A stretch of 64,000 nt of DNA from Sycon ciliatum (GCF_964019385.1 NC_088645.1:36573303-36637302), one strand, 5' to 3'; positions 22,836 to 35,984 are shown, counted from the stretch's first letter. The notes: generated from the letters alone by a model not told the origin. Program-made: numbers and translations.

Positions 22836-24168
22836 TCAAAAAGTGCGTGTGGGATAAGCGACAATTGCGATGAGCCGGACCAAGTAAATGCAACCATCTG
22901 TAACAATTCCCACCCCAGTCCCAGCGAATATTTCCTGCGCTGCGTGCTCGAGAGATGGCTTCACCAGAAGAACTGTTTTTTTCCGGATTGGGGTGGTACC
23001 CATAGTCAGGTCCCAGCTGCAATAACTTAGACCAGTAAAGGGATGTGGCTTGAAGGGTGCCAGCAGCGGAATCATCATCAGCGTACCACAGCTGGGTGGT
23101 GCTTGGACATTCGTGTGAAAGTTTGTTTATAAGAGGCATAACAGCAACAGTGTAAATGGCCATCGCAAAGGGGTCGCCCTGGCAGGTCCCCTCATGGGAA
23201 AGAAATTCGCCCCATCCGCTACGAAGACGCGGCACGGCATCTATTAGCAGCACGGCTTCGGTTTCAGGAAGACTAAAAAACCCTGCCATTGCCTGAACGG
23301 CAGCCTCGCAAGCAGCTGGGATGCCAATGCAAATTTGGTGCGGGGCAGTCGCAGCTCTGACGTCGCTTTCAATAACCTTCATTATCGCTCGCCCTATAAT
23401 CTCCTCCCCAACAGCTATGGGTCTAACCCCTGGGGATTTATCAATGGGGATAAGGCGGGCGGCAGTGAATGCCTCCATGAAACTCGGCTCGATATTCGCA
23501 GTACACAATACGTGTGCCGAATCCGCCAATGCAATGCAAAGTCGGTTGGAAGCTGGGCCGAAGCACGTTAGCATCCTGGTCCAGGCCTCCGAGTCTAATC
23601 CGGACGGACCAGCGTCGCCCTTCATGGATCTGCTAACAAACTTGATGAGGCTTGGCGTGATGCGCTCGAAGAGTATTGGTTTCACCCGCTGTGAGTCGGC
23701 TGGCACCACCAATGAGCCAGGAACCGCCAGTGAAGAAGACGGGTGCTTGTCATACAGTACCTCACGCACAGTCTTGTCACCACCAGCCGAGTCCTCCATC
23801 CCGAGCACTGAGCCAGGTGAGTCATCACCCACCATCCTCGCTGCAGAGTTAATCTTCCCTGCGAATACTTGTCGACTGAAGGTTGTATCATTCACTGTAT
23901 CAGGCAGTTTCTGGCAACGGTTTCCAGCGGGTAGGTGTGCTTGAATACATCTTGCTTCGTCCAGGAAATCCTCAAACCTGCCACATGACCACGATTTCAA
24001 ACGTCGCGCGATTTGGGTTGTATTCTCAGCAGCCCGGGACTCCGGGTGAGGTCGCTGTAATAGTGTAAAATCAACACTACTCCTAACCCCACCTGCACAT
24101 GGGCACACACAAATATGACTTGTGTGACTTAAGAAAGCATGTCTGAGAAAACCAGAACATATGTGCAA
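22836..24168 (-). pseudogene. Reverse transcriptase of a restriction-endonuclease-type retroelement, broken
   Basis: The long minus-strand frame resembles a widespread animal non-LTR RT family. It has an N-terminal Cys/His stretch, FEDFLDEARCIQAHL, TAARLIPIDKSPGVRPIAVGE (RT entry motif), AEAVLLIDA-type motif A, EGTCQGDPFAMAIY (motif B) and LWYADDDSAAG (catalytic motif C). About 50 residues usually found between motif A and motif B are missing: the Asp of motif A is directly followed by the region before motif B. After PNPEK the frame shifts by one near 22985 and the homologous sequence continues to 22836 in another frame. It cannot be active. The C-terminal half of a relative lies at 61348-62803. 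Confidence 0.75.
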
Positions 24169-25852
24169 GTAGGTCTCTCAGATTTTGCTCAAATTTTGCA
24201 GGTAGGTTTGCTTTGGGGTGTAGATCGACATTCCAAAGCCCGCGCAAAACCTTTTGAAGGGAACCATGAAATTGGCATACCCCTCAATATTGGCACGATT
24301 TATGGGTCTACAAACGAGCCACGGCACAGCGTACAAAAACAAGCTACGAACAAAACTCCATCAAGCCAACATTACCTTACCTTAGAAGACTTCTTGGGGC
24401 AGCACCACTTAGCCATGCCAGCATCCCAGATGACGAGGGCAGTCATCCCTTGACGCCACAAATGATCGTCTTGAAAATAGCCCAATTTCAAGCGCTGATA
24501 AAACAGCGAGCTACGTCCTCAATTAGCAAACACTATACAGCGGCAGGAGATTGGAGCGGACGACTTCACTGGTCCGAGTTCGAGGATCTCGAAATTCTCT
24601 ATACGCCGTGAGGCATATGGTCAGAACACTTTTGTTAAGACAAGCCGACGCGAAGTCGGGGTGATGTGTAACGCATGTCAAAGGGCTGTCGATGCTAACA
24701 GCTACAGCGCTCTCTCGACAGTGAAGGTAATCGACTGCACTCTACATCACCCCACATTTTTGGCAGAAACACCAATCTTTTTTTGATTGTCAACCAGTGA
24801 AGTCGTCCGCTCCAATTTTCTGGCCCTCACCAAGCTGCGCTTCTACCAGGGGCATCTCAGGAGGTCCTACAGGTTCCTTAGAGTATGGTCGCAGTTGTGA
24901 AGCTTGGGAATGTTGACCAAACATTGTTCTTCATCACCAGAAATTCAAACAACTAAGATCTTCAAATGCAGAGAATTTGAATACTAATCACACGTGACTT
25001 CATTAAAACCATCAAAAGAGGAGACAAACTTGGCCCTCCCTGGCTTCATATATCGACTTTTGGGGTCTAGTTTCCGCGATTCCCCATTTCTTGGGGCCAT
25101 ATAAGGCCCCCATGAAGAGAACACATAATCGAAAAAAATTCTCGGAGTGCCCCTTTAACCCTTCTCCGTCTGACCAGCCAAATATCTACGACTATCCTTC
25201 GATCAGTAAATCCATCGTATCTCAGTCATTTCTTGACCAAATTTCACGATCGAAGGGTCTATCGCCAAATAATAGAAAACACCGTCTCGAACAATCGCCG
25301 AAGAGCTACGACACTCCCTTGCAACGATATCGTCTGTCGAAAGTAAAATCACGGCAATTGCAATTTTTATGCGCTCAAGAACATTTCAAAGTCAGATTTT
25401 TCTTTTTTGCATGACATGTTCTTTACACAAAAATTCAAAGTCCAGCGATTGGGGAGAGTGAAATGGCGAGACAATTTGGATTCTGCCCGCAGATCTGGCG
25501 CTGGGGCAAGTGGGGGCGCTCGACTTGTGGCTTTATAGATGTCGAATGTGGGCTCTGTGCATTCGTCGCTGACGGACCTTTCCAAGAAGCGCAAGATCAT
25601 GGAATCAGCCAATGGTGAAGTTATGATAATTTGAAGGTAAAATATGTCGTAAGATTGCAATTTGGGCCTGCGCAGCGATTTTGATAATGCGTAAATGATC
25701 ACCGGTGCACTGCAGGCAGTCATCTTGGGTATATGTCATTTCCGGTACATTCCTCGCTTCCCAAACAATATGAGCCGCCTGCCAAATTCAATATAAAAAA
25801 GACAAAAGTTGGGACTGAAGACGTGGCCAGGGCATGTGTGGAAAGAACGTAC
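24169..25852. other. Intronic stretch with a fold-back repeat
   Basis: ATTGGAGCGGACGACTTCAC (about 24551) is repeated inverted at about 24796-24816, closing a 265-bp fold-back. The rest, including ORFs at 25091-25723, has no recognised family. Confidence 0.5.
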
Positions 25853-25975
25853 CTGTACAGGAAAATCCTTCTCCAGTAAATCCAGGCTTGCAAACACATG
25901 AGAATGTCCCACTCTCATTTGTACAGTGAGCATCACTGCTGCATGTAAAATTCCGTTTTTCGCATTCATCAAGTT
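25853..25975 (-). CDS. Host gene A exon: EGF-like domain (e)
   Basis: This 123-bp exon has acceptor TGTCCAG and donor G|GTACG, phase 1 at both ends. It encodes an LDEC start, NFTCSSDAHCTNESGTFSC and CKPGFTGEGFSC, the full six-Cys EGF pattern with a calcium-type N-terminus and the G-F-x-G-x-G-x-x-C ending. A near-identical exon is at 60541-60663, part of the paralogous set. Confidence 0.92.
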
Positions 25976-26112
25976 CTGGACAGGGGTAAACACCAAGGCA
26001 TGAACAACAATGTCTTATTGTGGACAGAAAGAGAGAGCGAGAGAGTTTTGGAATTTCGAAACCCTGACACAACACACTTTCTAGTTCTTCAAAAACAGTT
26101 CTAAGTTTTGAA

Positions 26113-26755
<643 letters not shown>

Positions 26756-27263
26756 TACTGTAAAATTTAATCATGAATATGTAACGAACAAGTTAATCTA
26801 ACGAGTTAACGAGAAAAGATTTGTCGTTATTTTAAAATTCGTTAGAAAAAGTCGTATGATTTGGGCCTCGCACGATTGAAATCGATCATTTCACATTATG
26901 GCATGCAGCGCGTGTTCAACGGATCATAACTCGGTCAATTCTCAATGGAATTCAACAATCGAAAGATATACATGATAGCAGAGACGCTCAGCAGTCGGCT
27001 CGAACAAATCCGAAGTCTTTCAAATGAATTTTGACAAAGCGACAGGAGATCGAATAATTTGAATTTTTTACGCTCTTACGCTGGATAAATTTCATTTTCT
27101 TTATTCTCCTGACATTGAGGTATACTATTCCTGTGATGGACAACAATGAATGTCCTTGACGAGCATCTGTCTGGAAAAAATCGTTAACTTTTCAAACCGT
27201 TAACCTTCGAAAATCAGAAAATCGTTAACTTTGCAGGTCGTTAAAATAATATGATTTACTGTA
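26756..27263. mobile_element. MITE with TACTGTAAA ends inserted in GATA repeat
   Basis: 508 bp with inverted TACTGTAAA ends, and GATAGATA on both sides. The copy at 41854-42360 has the same microsatellite and the same right flank (GCAGGGCGTACGCAG), showing that the two copies were duplicated together rather than inserted twice. Confidence 0.8.
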
Positions 27264-27794
27264 GATTGATAGATAGATAGATAGAGAGAGCAGGGCGTAC
27301 GCAGCTCGCCTCCAGGAGTGGTTCCCACGCCAACTGATCAACTAACAATCCACACAAAGTCTTAAATAAGTGGTGCTATACGTGTCCCTCTGCATATTCT
27401 CCTCAGACTGGGTGAAATTACCATCCACAAGCTGCTGGGCGATTTTGATTAAAATGAATGAACTTTTCCAAGGCGTTTTTATATATTATGGATTTTCTGT
27501 TCAGCGTGATGATTGCATGCAGTCTTGAACCGGGTTAAATTCTCTAAAGGACTGCGGTAAAGCTGCCCAAGCTTCGAATCGTCTAAAGCAAACATCACAC
27601 AGGGCAAGCAGAAGCCGACACTGCACACCGGTGAAAAAACTCCTCCAACCAGGATCGTTGAAAGCGGCGCTGTTTTCCATCCGTCTGTCAGGGCACGCAA
27701 AGAAAGGGCGACAAAGGTTTGTCTGTGCCCTAAACAACGGTGTTATCACTATGTTTATTAGTATATTCTGCTCCGGTGGTGTTTCACCAATAGT

Positions 27795-28020
27795 GTTACA
27801 TACTAGTATAAGCCCATGCGGTGGGTCAAAGTCCATGATTGAGATACGAGAGGCACCTGGTTCAAGTCCTGCCTGGGAGCGTTTTTTCTAGTCGTGCTGC
27901 TACCCACAGTCAACTGGGAACTTGTGGCCAGTCACAAGGGGTACATGGATGCAGCTAATGGGGTTTCTCGGCACTTTTGCCAGTGGTCGCCTCTAGGGTT
28001 GACCGGGCATTAGCAGCTGT
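27795..28020 (+). repeat. tRNA-derived SINE-like unit
   Basis: A B-box-like GGTTCAAGTCC at about 27859 lies in a dispersed unit ending with a T-rich run and a conserved tail. It is duplicated at about 50630-50850 with GGTTCAAATCC. No intact tRNA fold is claimed. Confidence 0.45.
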
Positions 28021-28074
28021 CGTGAGTTCCTTTCGGGAACGGACACGATAATTTACTTTTTTTACGAGCCTGTG

Positions 28075-30291
28075 TTAACCTTAATCAGGCCAATGTTCCC
28101 AAAAGGGAACATTTCTTTCCGCATGCGATTTGGTCAAGGGAAATTCATTTTTCCTCCGCATTTTCTGTTTATATACATATCTAGAAGGCTGATGATCATG
28201 AATCTTGGAATATTTGTCAGGCTTTTGAAATTTTCAAGTATCGGGATATAACGCGAAATGTCGTGAATTTTTGGTACTTGGCCGTACTTCAGAAATTGAG
28301 AATTCTGGTGTGAAAAACAGTCTTTCTCAGAGTAATCCACACGTAAGAAGTGCACTCTGCTACTATGGCCACCCAACTGGCCTGAAGATTCACCGGAAAT
28401 TTGATCATGGCACATAGAAACCCGCCGTCTTTCTTCGATGTTCCCAAAAGGGAACGTTGGCCAGATCCGAGACCCAGATATACCTCATGTTCACCTGATT
28501 TCAGGAACCAGTATATCTAGCGCGTATTCCGTGTTTGTAACATCCGTAAACGTGGATATATAACTGATGGAGCCTTTTTGATGTTTTGATGGTAATTGGA
28601 CCGTCCCCATGGTAACCAAATTTGGTCATATATTTGTGATTCACTAGCATGCGGAATACAGCAATGCTGTGCGAGGCTGACATTTGCCAAAGTAAAGATT
28701 GCTAAACAGTCCCCAAAGGAATATACTTCTGAAGTAGGTTTTCTTTTGTGTAACAAGATTCACTTGAACAATATTCAGCAAAGTATGGATGCTTTATGGC
28801 GTTCTCCTGGACTTTCGATGATCTTTTTCTCCGCGCGGTTGCATTTTTGTCATAAAATATCGCTTTAGCTGTAATGTGGTACAGCAGAGGGAAAGGTTTA
28901 CAGTAGCAGAGTCCTTTCTGGAAAGGGACTCAAAAGTGATTCCAATGGAAGCTAAGGACATTGTTGAGAACTCCAACACACTTCAGGACTTAGTCCTAGC
29001 GCCACCGATTACTGGCAATCTGAACGTAAGCGCTATCGGGGTAAGGCATCCTGCAGCTCAGGAACTCGAAAAAGAAGTGGTGAGCACACTTGCTCCCTCT
29101 CTGAGCACTGCAAATTCACAACTGCATGGTGCTAATGATTCCGTGATTCTGATGCAGTGAATTTGCTGTGCCTAGGGAAAGAGCATGTGTGCTCACCACT
29201 TCTCGTTGATCTGAACGTGGACGATGAAATAGAGTAGTAATCAGATGATTCAACGGATGATAAGGGTTTCATCGAACTTGCAAGAGATATGGACCTACAC
29301 AACTACCACGTGACGAATGGAGAGGATAATGATGTTGGTGCCTTTCCTGTTGATAGTGAGTACGACCGCAAAAAAAACGCCAACCCAATAGAACAACGCG
29401 TTGGGTGAAATAGACTGGTGTTTACGATAGGCGTCCTGAAATTGAACTGGACAAATCCCTTCACGATCACCATGAGATCACTACAGCATCACCCACTTGC
29501 CAATCGCGAGATATACACCCCCTGTACTTCTCTAAACACTATTGGACGAGTAAATACTGCGCGATACCCGCGATACGGACAAGGCCCACATTAGCTCGGA
29601 GACCGACAATCTTGAGAGATTCCTTGTAATTCTTTTTGTCTGGCTCCACATTCTTACAACTGATCTGAGAGTGCCAATTTTTCAAGCAGCGGTGAGCAAC
29701 AAAAGCCAATGTCCTACATCCAGGCTCATCCCGAGATCGCCGTCCTATTTTATTATAGCCGACCGCGCCCAGAAGCACCAGTGTCTTGCTGTTGATGTGC
29801 AATACAAGCGCGTTTGACAACAAGAATGTGGACAACACAATGTCGTTGTAAATGGTGCAGACAAACCACGATATGTTACTGTTCTCAGTGTGGAGTTCGA
29901 CTGCATTTCGATCGAGGATCGAATGCCACGGTGTATACGAGACGCGAACGGTAGCAGCCGAAAACACTAAGAAACATTGCTGGACACTCTTTGACGACTA
30001 TTACATATTTTTTCTTCTCCATTACTGCTTGTTCATGTTTGCATTGCTCCACAAACACTTAGAAGACAACATAATCAGTTATATCATATTGCATCTTCCC
30101 TTCATAAAAACCATGGTCATTTTGGTACCCGATCCGGCCAACGTTCCCTTTTGGGAACATATACATATTCCCATAACGCATAGACATATTCAGTTCAAAC
30201 TTATAAACATGCTTAATTGGTCCAATACAAGCCGAAAGAAAAGAAAAAAACTGCAAGAATACGCTGAATTCTTGTGACGGCCAAATTTTAA
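28075..30291 (+). mobile_element. piggyBac-like element, degenerate
   Basis: TTAA stands at both ends (28075-28078 and 30288-30291). The paralogous site at 50917-50920 has a single TTAA followed by the same ACT, so it is an empty site. Subterminal GTTCCCAAAAGGGAAC palindromes occur at about 28091, 28442 and 30144. On the plus strand near 29830-29955, a short frame has Cys-x-x-Cys pairs followed by CGVRLH, resembling the Cys-rich C-terminal domain of piggyBac transposases. Upstream acidic fragments (DDSTDDKGF) resemble the N-terminus. Stops and frameshifts are frequent, so no active transposase remains. The outermost bases of the two ends are only weakly complementary. Confidence 0.55.
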
Positions 30292-30469
30292 ACTGAAAAC
30301 TGTCTATGAAAGTAGGTTGGTCCCAACAGTGGAGCTCGCTCTATCCGCTAACTTGATTGCATACTAAAGTTCTTTGAAGATGAAATCGGTACATTCTACA
30401 GATTCACATCCTATGTGGCCTGAGAGAGATTTACACCAGAGACCGCCGCTGTCAGTACACTTCATTTAC

Positions 30470-30592
30470 CTCGACAGCCGGTGCCATTGCTCTTAAGCCC
30501 CGGTGGGCATTCACAGCGGAAATAACCAAACGTGTTAACGCATGTTGCCAGACCAGTGCAACCATCAGTCTTCAAGCTACATTCATCAACAT
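30470..30592 (-). CDS. Host gene A exon: calcium-binding EGF domain (f)
   Basis: This 123-bp exon has acceptor TTTGAACAG and donor G|GTAAAT, phase 1 at both ends. It encodes (D)VDEC, then GLATCVNTFGYFRCECPPGL and a terminal C. It is a complete Ca-binding EGF module with the N-T-F-G-Y-F hydroxylation-type site. The paralogous segment lacks this exon because about 1.1 kb around it is missing there. Confidence 0.92.
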
Positions 30593-30952
30593 CTGTTCAA
30601 ATACAAATGTGAACACAACCTTGGATTTGTGACATAAAGCACATGCTTGAGGATTACATGAAACTTGGGGTTGTAACAAGCCAGCCTTGCTCCACAGTTC
30701 TGCATAATATCATCGGAGGAATCCTGATATCCACTTTTTTGTGTTTATCTACACTTGTCTATTGGCAGGGCGGTGTTCTCAGTGAAAAACGCTGAGATTT
30801 TGCGGGAGGAATGCATACGCACAGACAGACAGACACCCACGCACACACCCACACGCACTGGCACTTGTAAAACCAACGTGTTTGTGAGCGACCGTTGGCT
30901 GCATAAAACTAAAAAATCTGTATACGAGAATTCCAACATCAGCCACATTGCC

Positions 30953-31262
30953 ATGGACCGATTGGCATGGACCGATTGGCATGGACTGATTTGCATGGAC
31001 CGATTGGCATGGACCAATTGGCATGACTGATAGCACAAAGCAAAGACTGATCCATCTCAAACTGTTCCACTATATGGACCGATTGGCATGGACCGATTGG
31101 CATGGACCGATTGGCATGGACCGATTTGTATGGACCGATTGGCATGGCTTGATTGGCATGGACCGATTGGCATGGACCGATTGGCATGGACCGATTGGCA
31201 TGGACCGATTGGCATGGACTGATTGGCATGGACCGATTGGCATGGACCAATTGGCATGACTG
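30953..31262. repeat. 14-bp minisatellite in two arrays
   Basis: The unit ATGGACCGATTGGC repeats at 30953-31023 and 31073-31259. The arrays alternate with two copies of a 50-bp spacer (TGATAGCACAAAGCAAAGAC and TGATGGCACAAAGC at 31028 and 31261), forming a higher-order duplication. Minus-strand ORFs across it are repeat artefacts. Confidence 0.9.
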
Positions 31263-31754
31263 ATGGCACAAAGCAAAGACTGATCCATCTCAAACTGTTC
31301 CACTATATACATAGACGGGTAGATAAACCGCGTTTTTGCCAACACAGTATAAAACCCCTTAGCATAAAGAGGGCCGGCACCGGGTCCAGGACTCATATAG
31401 TTCAGATGGTCTCAATAGACCGAGGCTCTGCCAACCGTGTGGATGGTTGTAGAAAGGTCGCTGTTTCCGAACACGGTGTCCTCCACCTTGTTTCATGCTG
31501 CTGTCAAACTATGAACAATAAGTATAATTGCAGGCAAATATCCCCTATCCCTGGTTTCGCTGCCTATGACTCAGACGTAGGTTAAAGAGGCAGCGCCATC
31601 GTGCCACTTTACGGGACATCTCTGAATGGATTGAATCGATGTGAAATATGACCACAAGGATGTACCCAATGTACTCAAGGAATACTTAACCCCAACTGTG
31701 ACAATTTCAATGATCTACGAACACACGTGCGTATTGAATAGCATGTCAACAGAC

Positions 31755-31870
31755 CAGGGTGGCATGTTGTGTCAGGGTAGGATGTTGAGTCAGGGTAGGA
31801 TGTTGTGTCAGGGCGGGATGTTGTGTCAGGAGAGGACGTTGGGACCGAAGGGAGTTGTGTCAGGGTAAGA
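31755..31870. repeat. 18-bp tandem repeat, copy-number variable
   Basis: Units of the type ATGTTGTGTCAGGGTAGG occur about four times here and about two times in the paralogous block at 51255-51320. Confidence 0.85.
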
Positions 31871-31965
31871 TGTTTGGTCAGTTAAGTAGATTGAAACATT
31901 GCACCACAGCCTCAAGATGATCATAAACCTGATATATTGATAGCATCACGAGCGCTGGGAAATAC

Positions 31966-32094
31966 CTTGACAGTCAGTGCCATTCCAGGTTTTAAACCCT
32001 GGACGGCACTCGCATACATAGGACCCATCGTTATTAGCACATGTTGCTGACTGGCTACTGCAGTTGTGGGTCTTCAGATCACATTCATCAATAT
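31966..32094 (-). CDS. Host gene A exon: calcium-binding EGF domain (g)
   Basis: This 129-bp exon has acceptor CGAACAG and donor G|GTATTT, phase 1 at both ends. It encodes (D)IDEC, SATCANNDGSYVCECRPGF and a terminal Cys: a typical calcium-binding EGF module. The paralogue at 51421-51549 keeps the frame but changes two calcium-ligand-type Asp residues to Asn. Confidence 0.92.
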
Positions 32095-32197
32095 CTGTTC
32101 GGGTAAAAAAAAGAATTCTTAGCACAGTGGTGTTTGGAATTTGTGACTACTTGGCACTCTGAGTATGGCTTCTCAAATCAATCGCCCTCCCAACTCC

Positions 32198-33315
32198 AAA
32201 GTTGAAGGCACAACATCCGCCTTCATACCAATACCAGCGGGAGTGCCCCAGGGTTCGGTCCTGGGACCACTTCTGTTCCTGGCGTACACCATTGACCTAC
32301 CCACTGCCTGTGAAAATGCTACAACCTCGTGTAGCCAGTTCGCGGACGACACCGCACTAATTGCCATTGCAGGCAGCTACATTGAGTGTGAGGCTGCGCT
32401 ACAATGAAGCGTCGATGCCGCAGCAGAATGGCTAGAGCGCTGGCACCTGCTAGTCAATAAAACAAAAACCGTCATCCTCCCGTTCTACCATGCTAACCGA
32501 CCCCACCACGACTACCCGAAATAAAACTTGGGCAAACCCTACTAGAAACAGTAACACAACATTGTCACCTCGGCATCATCTTTCAGCACGACCTAAGATG
32601 GTCAGCCCACCTTGACTTTAAACTGAAGAAAGCCGTAAAATCTTTTATATTCTCTTTAGGCTCAAATCAACTCTACACACTAAATCACTCTCTCTCATTC
32701 ACAAAACATATATCCTGCCTATAATTGAACATGCATGCATTGCTGTCGCCCCACTCTCAATCGCACCCCTTGCCCGTCTTGAGCGAATCAAGCGCAAGGC
32801 GGCCAGAATCTGCCTCCATCTCCCCCTCTACACTCCTCTGAATCATTCAACACTGCTCCATCGGCTCAAATGGCCGACAATGTTCTCTCGCCGCAAAGTG
32901 AAGCTCACCCTTCTGCTCACTCCATAAAATACCAATATGCCCCACAACACATACGCATGCTCAACACCCCCTCTCAAGTTACGGCCCAGTACAGCCTTCG
33001 ACACGCACGCACTTGGCACCTCCCACCCTCCAGAACCGATCGCTGTAAAGACTCCCCACTGTACAAGTCCCTAGAATACTACAATGCCCTCCCTGCTAGC
33101 ATTCGTGACGTCTCCTCCCGACATGCTTGCAAACAAAAAATCTGCTCACTGCTGATTAACTCAATCTGCTCCTGCAGCGCTCACCCTCTCCCATACTTGT
33201 AAAGTGATGTAAATCACTTTCCAACTGTTTAACCCACAGTCTCACCTTCTCATAAATTTATCTCATATTGGCGATGGTGCCATCGTAAGAATAAAGAATT
33301 CAAATTCAAAAAAAA
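32198..33315 (+). mobile_element. 5'-truncated LINE with RT fragment
   Basis: The insert is about 1.1 kb, starts abruptly inside an RT domain and ends AATAAAGAATTCAAATTC followed by A8. RT motif B (IPAGVPQGSVLGPLLF) and motif C (SQFADDTALI) are present. The frame then breaks at a TGA near 32405, and later fragments (RLERIKRKAARICLHLP, then ARTWHLPPSRTDRC) continue in other frames. The paralogous site at 51652 lacks the insert, giving an exact empty site. It is a dead copy of a CR1/Jockey-type LINE. Confidence 0.85.
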
Positions 33316-33502
33316 CTACCCCCCCCCCACTCTTTGAAAATTTGTTCGATTCCCTAAGCGCCCATCATCAGGATTTTGCGGGACACTAGCGGGGGAGGGG
33401 GGGGGGGGCGGGGGTCTACAGTACACAAGACAAGGTGGAATGAATTATGCCATGCAAGATAACGGTCAAAATCATTAAACGATGCACTTCTCAATCACTT
33501 AC

Positions 33503-33658
33503 CCCAGCATGATGGCCAAGCGCCTTCACCGTCACAGTACTGAAGTGTTGGTGTGCCAGGCTTGAATTCCACGCCTGGGTTGCAGGACAATCTCTTCAAC
33601 ACAGGGGTTATGTCGGTGACGGTGCCTCTGAGAACACCAAGGTGTGGGCATGCTTGTA
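33503..33658 (-). CDS. Host gene A exon: Sushi/CCP domain (h)
   Basis: This 156-bp exon has acceptor CTCCTTCAG and donor G|GTAAGT, phase 1 at both ends. It encodes ACPHLGVLRGTVT, RLSCNPGVEF, LQYCDGEGAWPSCWG. The four Cys, the G-x-W before the last Cys and the length match a complement-control-protein (Sushi) module. Its position between EGF exons is common in animal adhesion and receptor proteins. The intact paralogue is at 51836-51991. Confidence 0.88.
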
Positions 33659-34334
33659 CTGAAGGAGAAGAAACAAAGAGAGTTTTCAACGATGTGTGAA
33701 GGCAGCAAAGGAGTGAATTACCGACCTGCAACTCTGGACTGTGGTCGAACTCATATTTTACTTAGGTCACTCAATGCACTTTTAAGCCGTACTTGAAATC
33801 ACAACTCAAGTGTGGTGATGAATAGAGAGTACAATACTTAGACAGCAGCGACACGTCCAAGACCTTCTCTGCCGTTAATCATAGCTTAGTGCTCAAAACA
33901 CCCATCAGACACCTGATTAGAGAGTACATTTTTTTACTGGAGAATGTCTCCATTCAGTTTGTGGTAGAACCGAGATAATATGGCTAGGCAGTCAGCCATC
34001 TCGGGGACAGGGGGTTGACGGGTGCGTGCAAAATGAAAGTATCGATCAAGTACAGAGTTATGGTGAAAATCCGAGTTAATTAAACCAAGTACAGAGTAAA
34101 TCGAATACCAACATCATGTGAGCCAGAAGACGCTAAAATATGACCACAGACCAAAAATTCGATTTTCAGTTTTTGTTCAAAAATGATCAAACACACCTAA
34201 TGTTCACTGTGTGAAAGTTTTGGGTTGATCTGACATGTCTAAGTGTTGCTACAATGGTATTATATGCAGCACTTTTGAAATGGTGAAATTCTATGTACAG
34301 CAGTGGGATTGTCATTTTTGCATACAGTTGATAA

Positions 34335-34977
34335 TTATGTCCCTCGGTTCATCCTTTCCGGGTCAGTTCCTCTGCCCAGGGTCTTATAGCATGAGCTGAC
34401 AGGTACTCGGTCACATCCAAAATTTATATAGGCAGCCGAGCTGGGTGTCCGAAATACCTCCGGGTTGGAGCACCACTGGAGAACCGCCAGCGAAAACACC
34501 GTCAACATCTGTAGAGGTCCGAAGACGTTGGCACTCCGCATCCTCTTCATCACACTCCACCCGTACTTTCAGATATACAGTATACACTGCTGCGCACAGT
34601 CTTCCTCAACAGACTCGGCGTCGCACTAATATTCTCGACACCAAAGCCCATCTGCACACGGTCTTCTCCGTTTGCCAGAGAGTACTGCTTTCGCTGCCCA
34701 CTGCTCGTGCTTGCGATGTTCCGCATAAGGGTACTAGTACTCAAATTATCCCTTGAAGGAGCAGCAGAGTCCATTGATTGGTTTTGCACTTGCAACCAAC
34801 ACTGGCATTGTCCCGGATATGTGCAGCGATGTCCATTCTGGCCAAATCATCGGCCGACTCACCTCCCAAGTCAGTGTCGACGCCAATAGCTTGCCAGGTT
34901 GTCATTGTATTTTTTTGTATTGCTTTTATTTTACATTGCAAGTCAAACGGGCAATCATGCATCAATTCTTTTAACAC
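34335..34977 (-). other. Unrecognised open stretch, duplicated
   Basis: Two overlapping minus-strand frames cover the segment (one ending DLARMDIAAHIRDNASVGC..., one containing TLMRNIASTSSGQRKQYSL). No family is recognised. The 34335-34745 part is repeated at 52900-53306 with the frame preserved; that copy then changes into a MITE. It could be an old retro-insert or a chance ORF. Confidence 0.3.
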
Positions 34978-35479
34978 TCGATGAAAGTGTCGCCCTCAAA
35001 TGAGGCGTTGCTGTAGCCATCATCGTATTCCTTCTGTTTCCGTTTCAAATCCTCAAAATATTTCGCCTGCGCATGGAGTGCAAGGATGTACAATGTAGTC
35101 TTCTTCCGCTCCGCAGTACATTAGGCTCTTCCTTCGATACATCGATCACGATCAGTTTTAGGCGACTCAGCACAACATGGCATACAAACTCAAACAAATA
35201 AACTTACTTGCAACAGAGAAATGCATCTGGAAGAGTCCAGTCAACCTAGGAGAGCACCAACAGCGACTCGCGTTGCGCTGCACTTCGTATTTTTTTGCTG
35301 CGGAATTCAAACCCGATTTTTCGACTTTATAAAAGCTGTGGTCGTGTTTTAGCACGCTCTGGCTCATGTCATGATTGGACCGCCGGCAGGGGGGGGGGGG
35401 GCTGCATAAGGCATTAAACTACTCTATCAAAAACCAGACATGTTATTCATATTCATTAGGTTGATAGAATCGGGTAATG

Positions 35480-35580
35480 GGAAAATGTTGAATTTCACCA
35501 CAAGGAATCAAACCAGGGACCCCAGATTACGGCCAGCAACTCTCCGCCACCCAGCGATGGTAGAGTTGCCTCGTTTTTCA
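35480..35580 (-). repeat. tRNA-like B-box / SINE fragment
   Basis: Minus strand: CCCTGGTTTGATTCC follows a GGTGGCGGAGAG stretch, resembling the 3' half of a tRNA. No complete cloverleaf is seen. The surrounding 34980-35930 has no gene. Confidence 0.35.
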
Positions 35581-35984
35581 AAACAACAACGATACTGAAG
35601 GAGACGAAGCAAAAGCGAGCTGTCAATGTTGTCTGAAGTCTGAATGGAGACCTGCGGCTCTGGCTGGCTAAGGCTTGCTGATTAGTTAGTTGGCGCGGCC
35701 TAGATCATGAATGCTACTGGCAAGTGTACAATATTCACAATACAATCGCCATGATGACCAGATCGGTATGTTCGGTTGTGCTGAGTATCCTATCAGATGA
35801 AGTGCTATTATCAAAATATAGATAAGAATAAAAAGGCTCGCACAGATATCTGATCTGTTGTTCTCTCGGTTCACATAAACGCTGACCGAAATTCAAGCCT
35901 GCTCTGTTGTCAAGAGTTCAAATCGTGAAATTCTTCATCGACTACATGCCTAGTTGCTGCCCATGTGGTACGTGCGAATGAATG

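Larger units (their letters stand above)
27381..34745. repeat. Duplicated segment, copy 1
   Basis: Blocks 27381-28078, 31433-32197 and 33316-34745 match 49169-50920, 50925-51652 and 51660-53306 at high identity and in the same order and orientation. Differences are mostly whole insertions or deletions. The segment holds host exons, a LINE and a piggyBac-like element. Confidence 0.9.

Noticed and set aside
29539..29967. Minus-strand ORF of 142 codons
   Set aside because: It overlaps the plus-strand Cys-rich piggyBac-like fragment and has no family features; likely antisense shadow.
30939..31396. 14-residue repeat proteins (CQSVHANRSMPIGP type)
   Set aside because: The period follows the 14-bp minisatellite; frames are open on both strands, as expected for repeats without stops.
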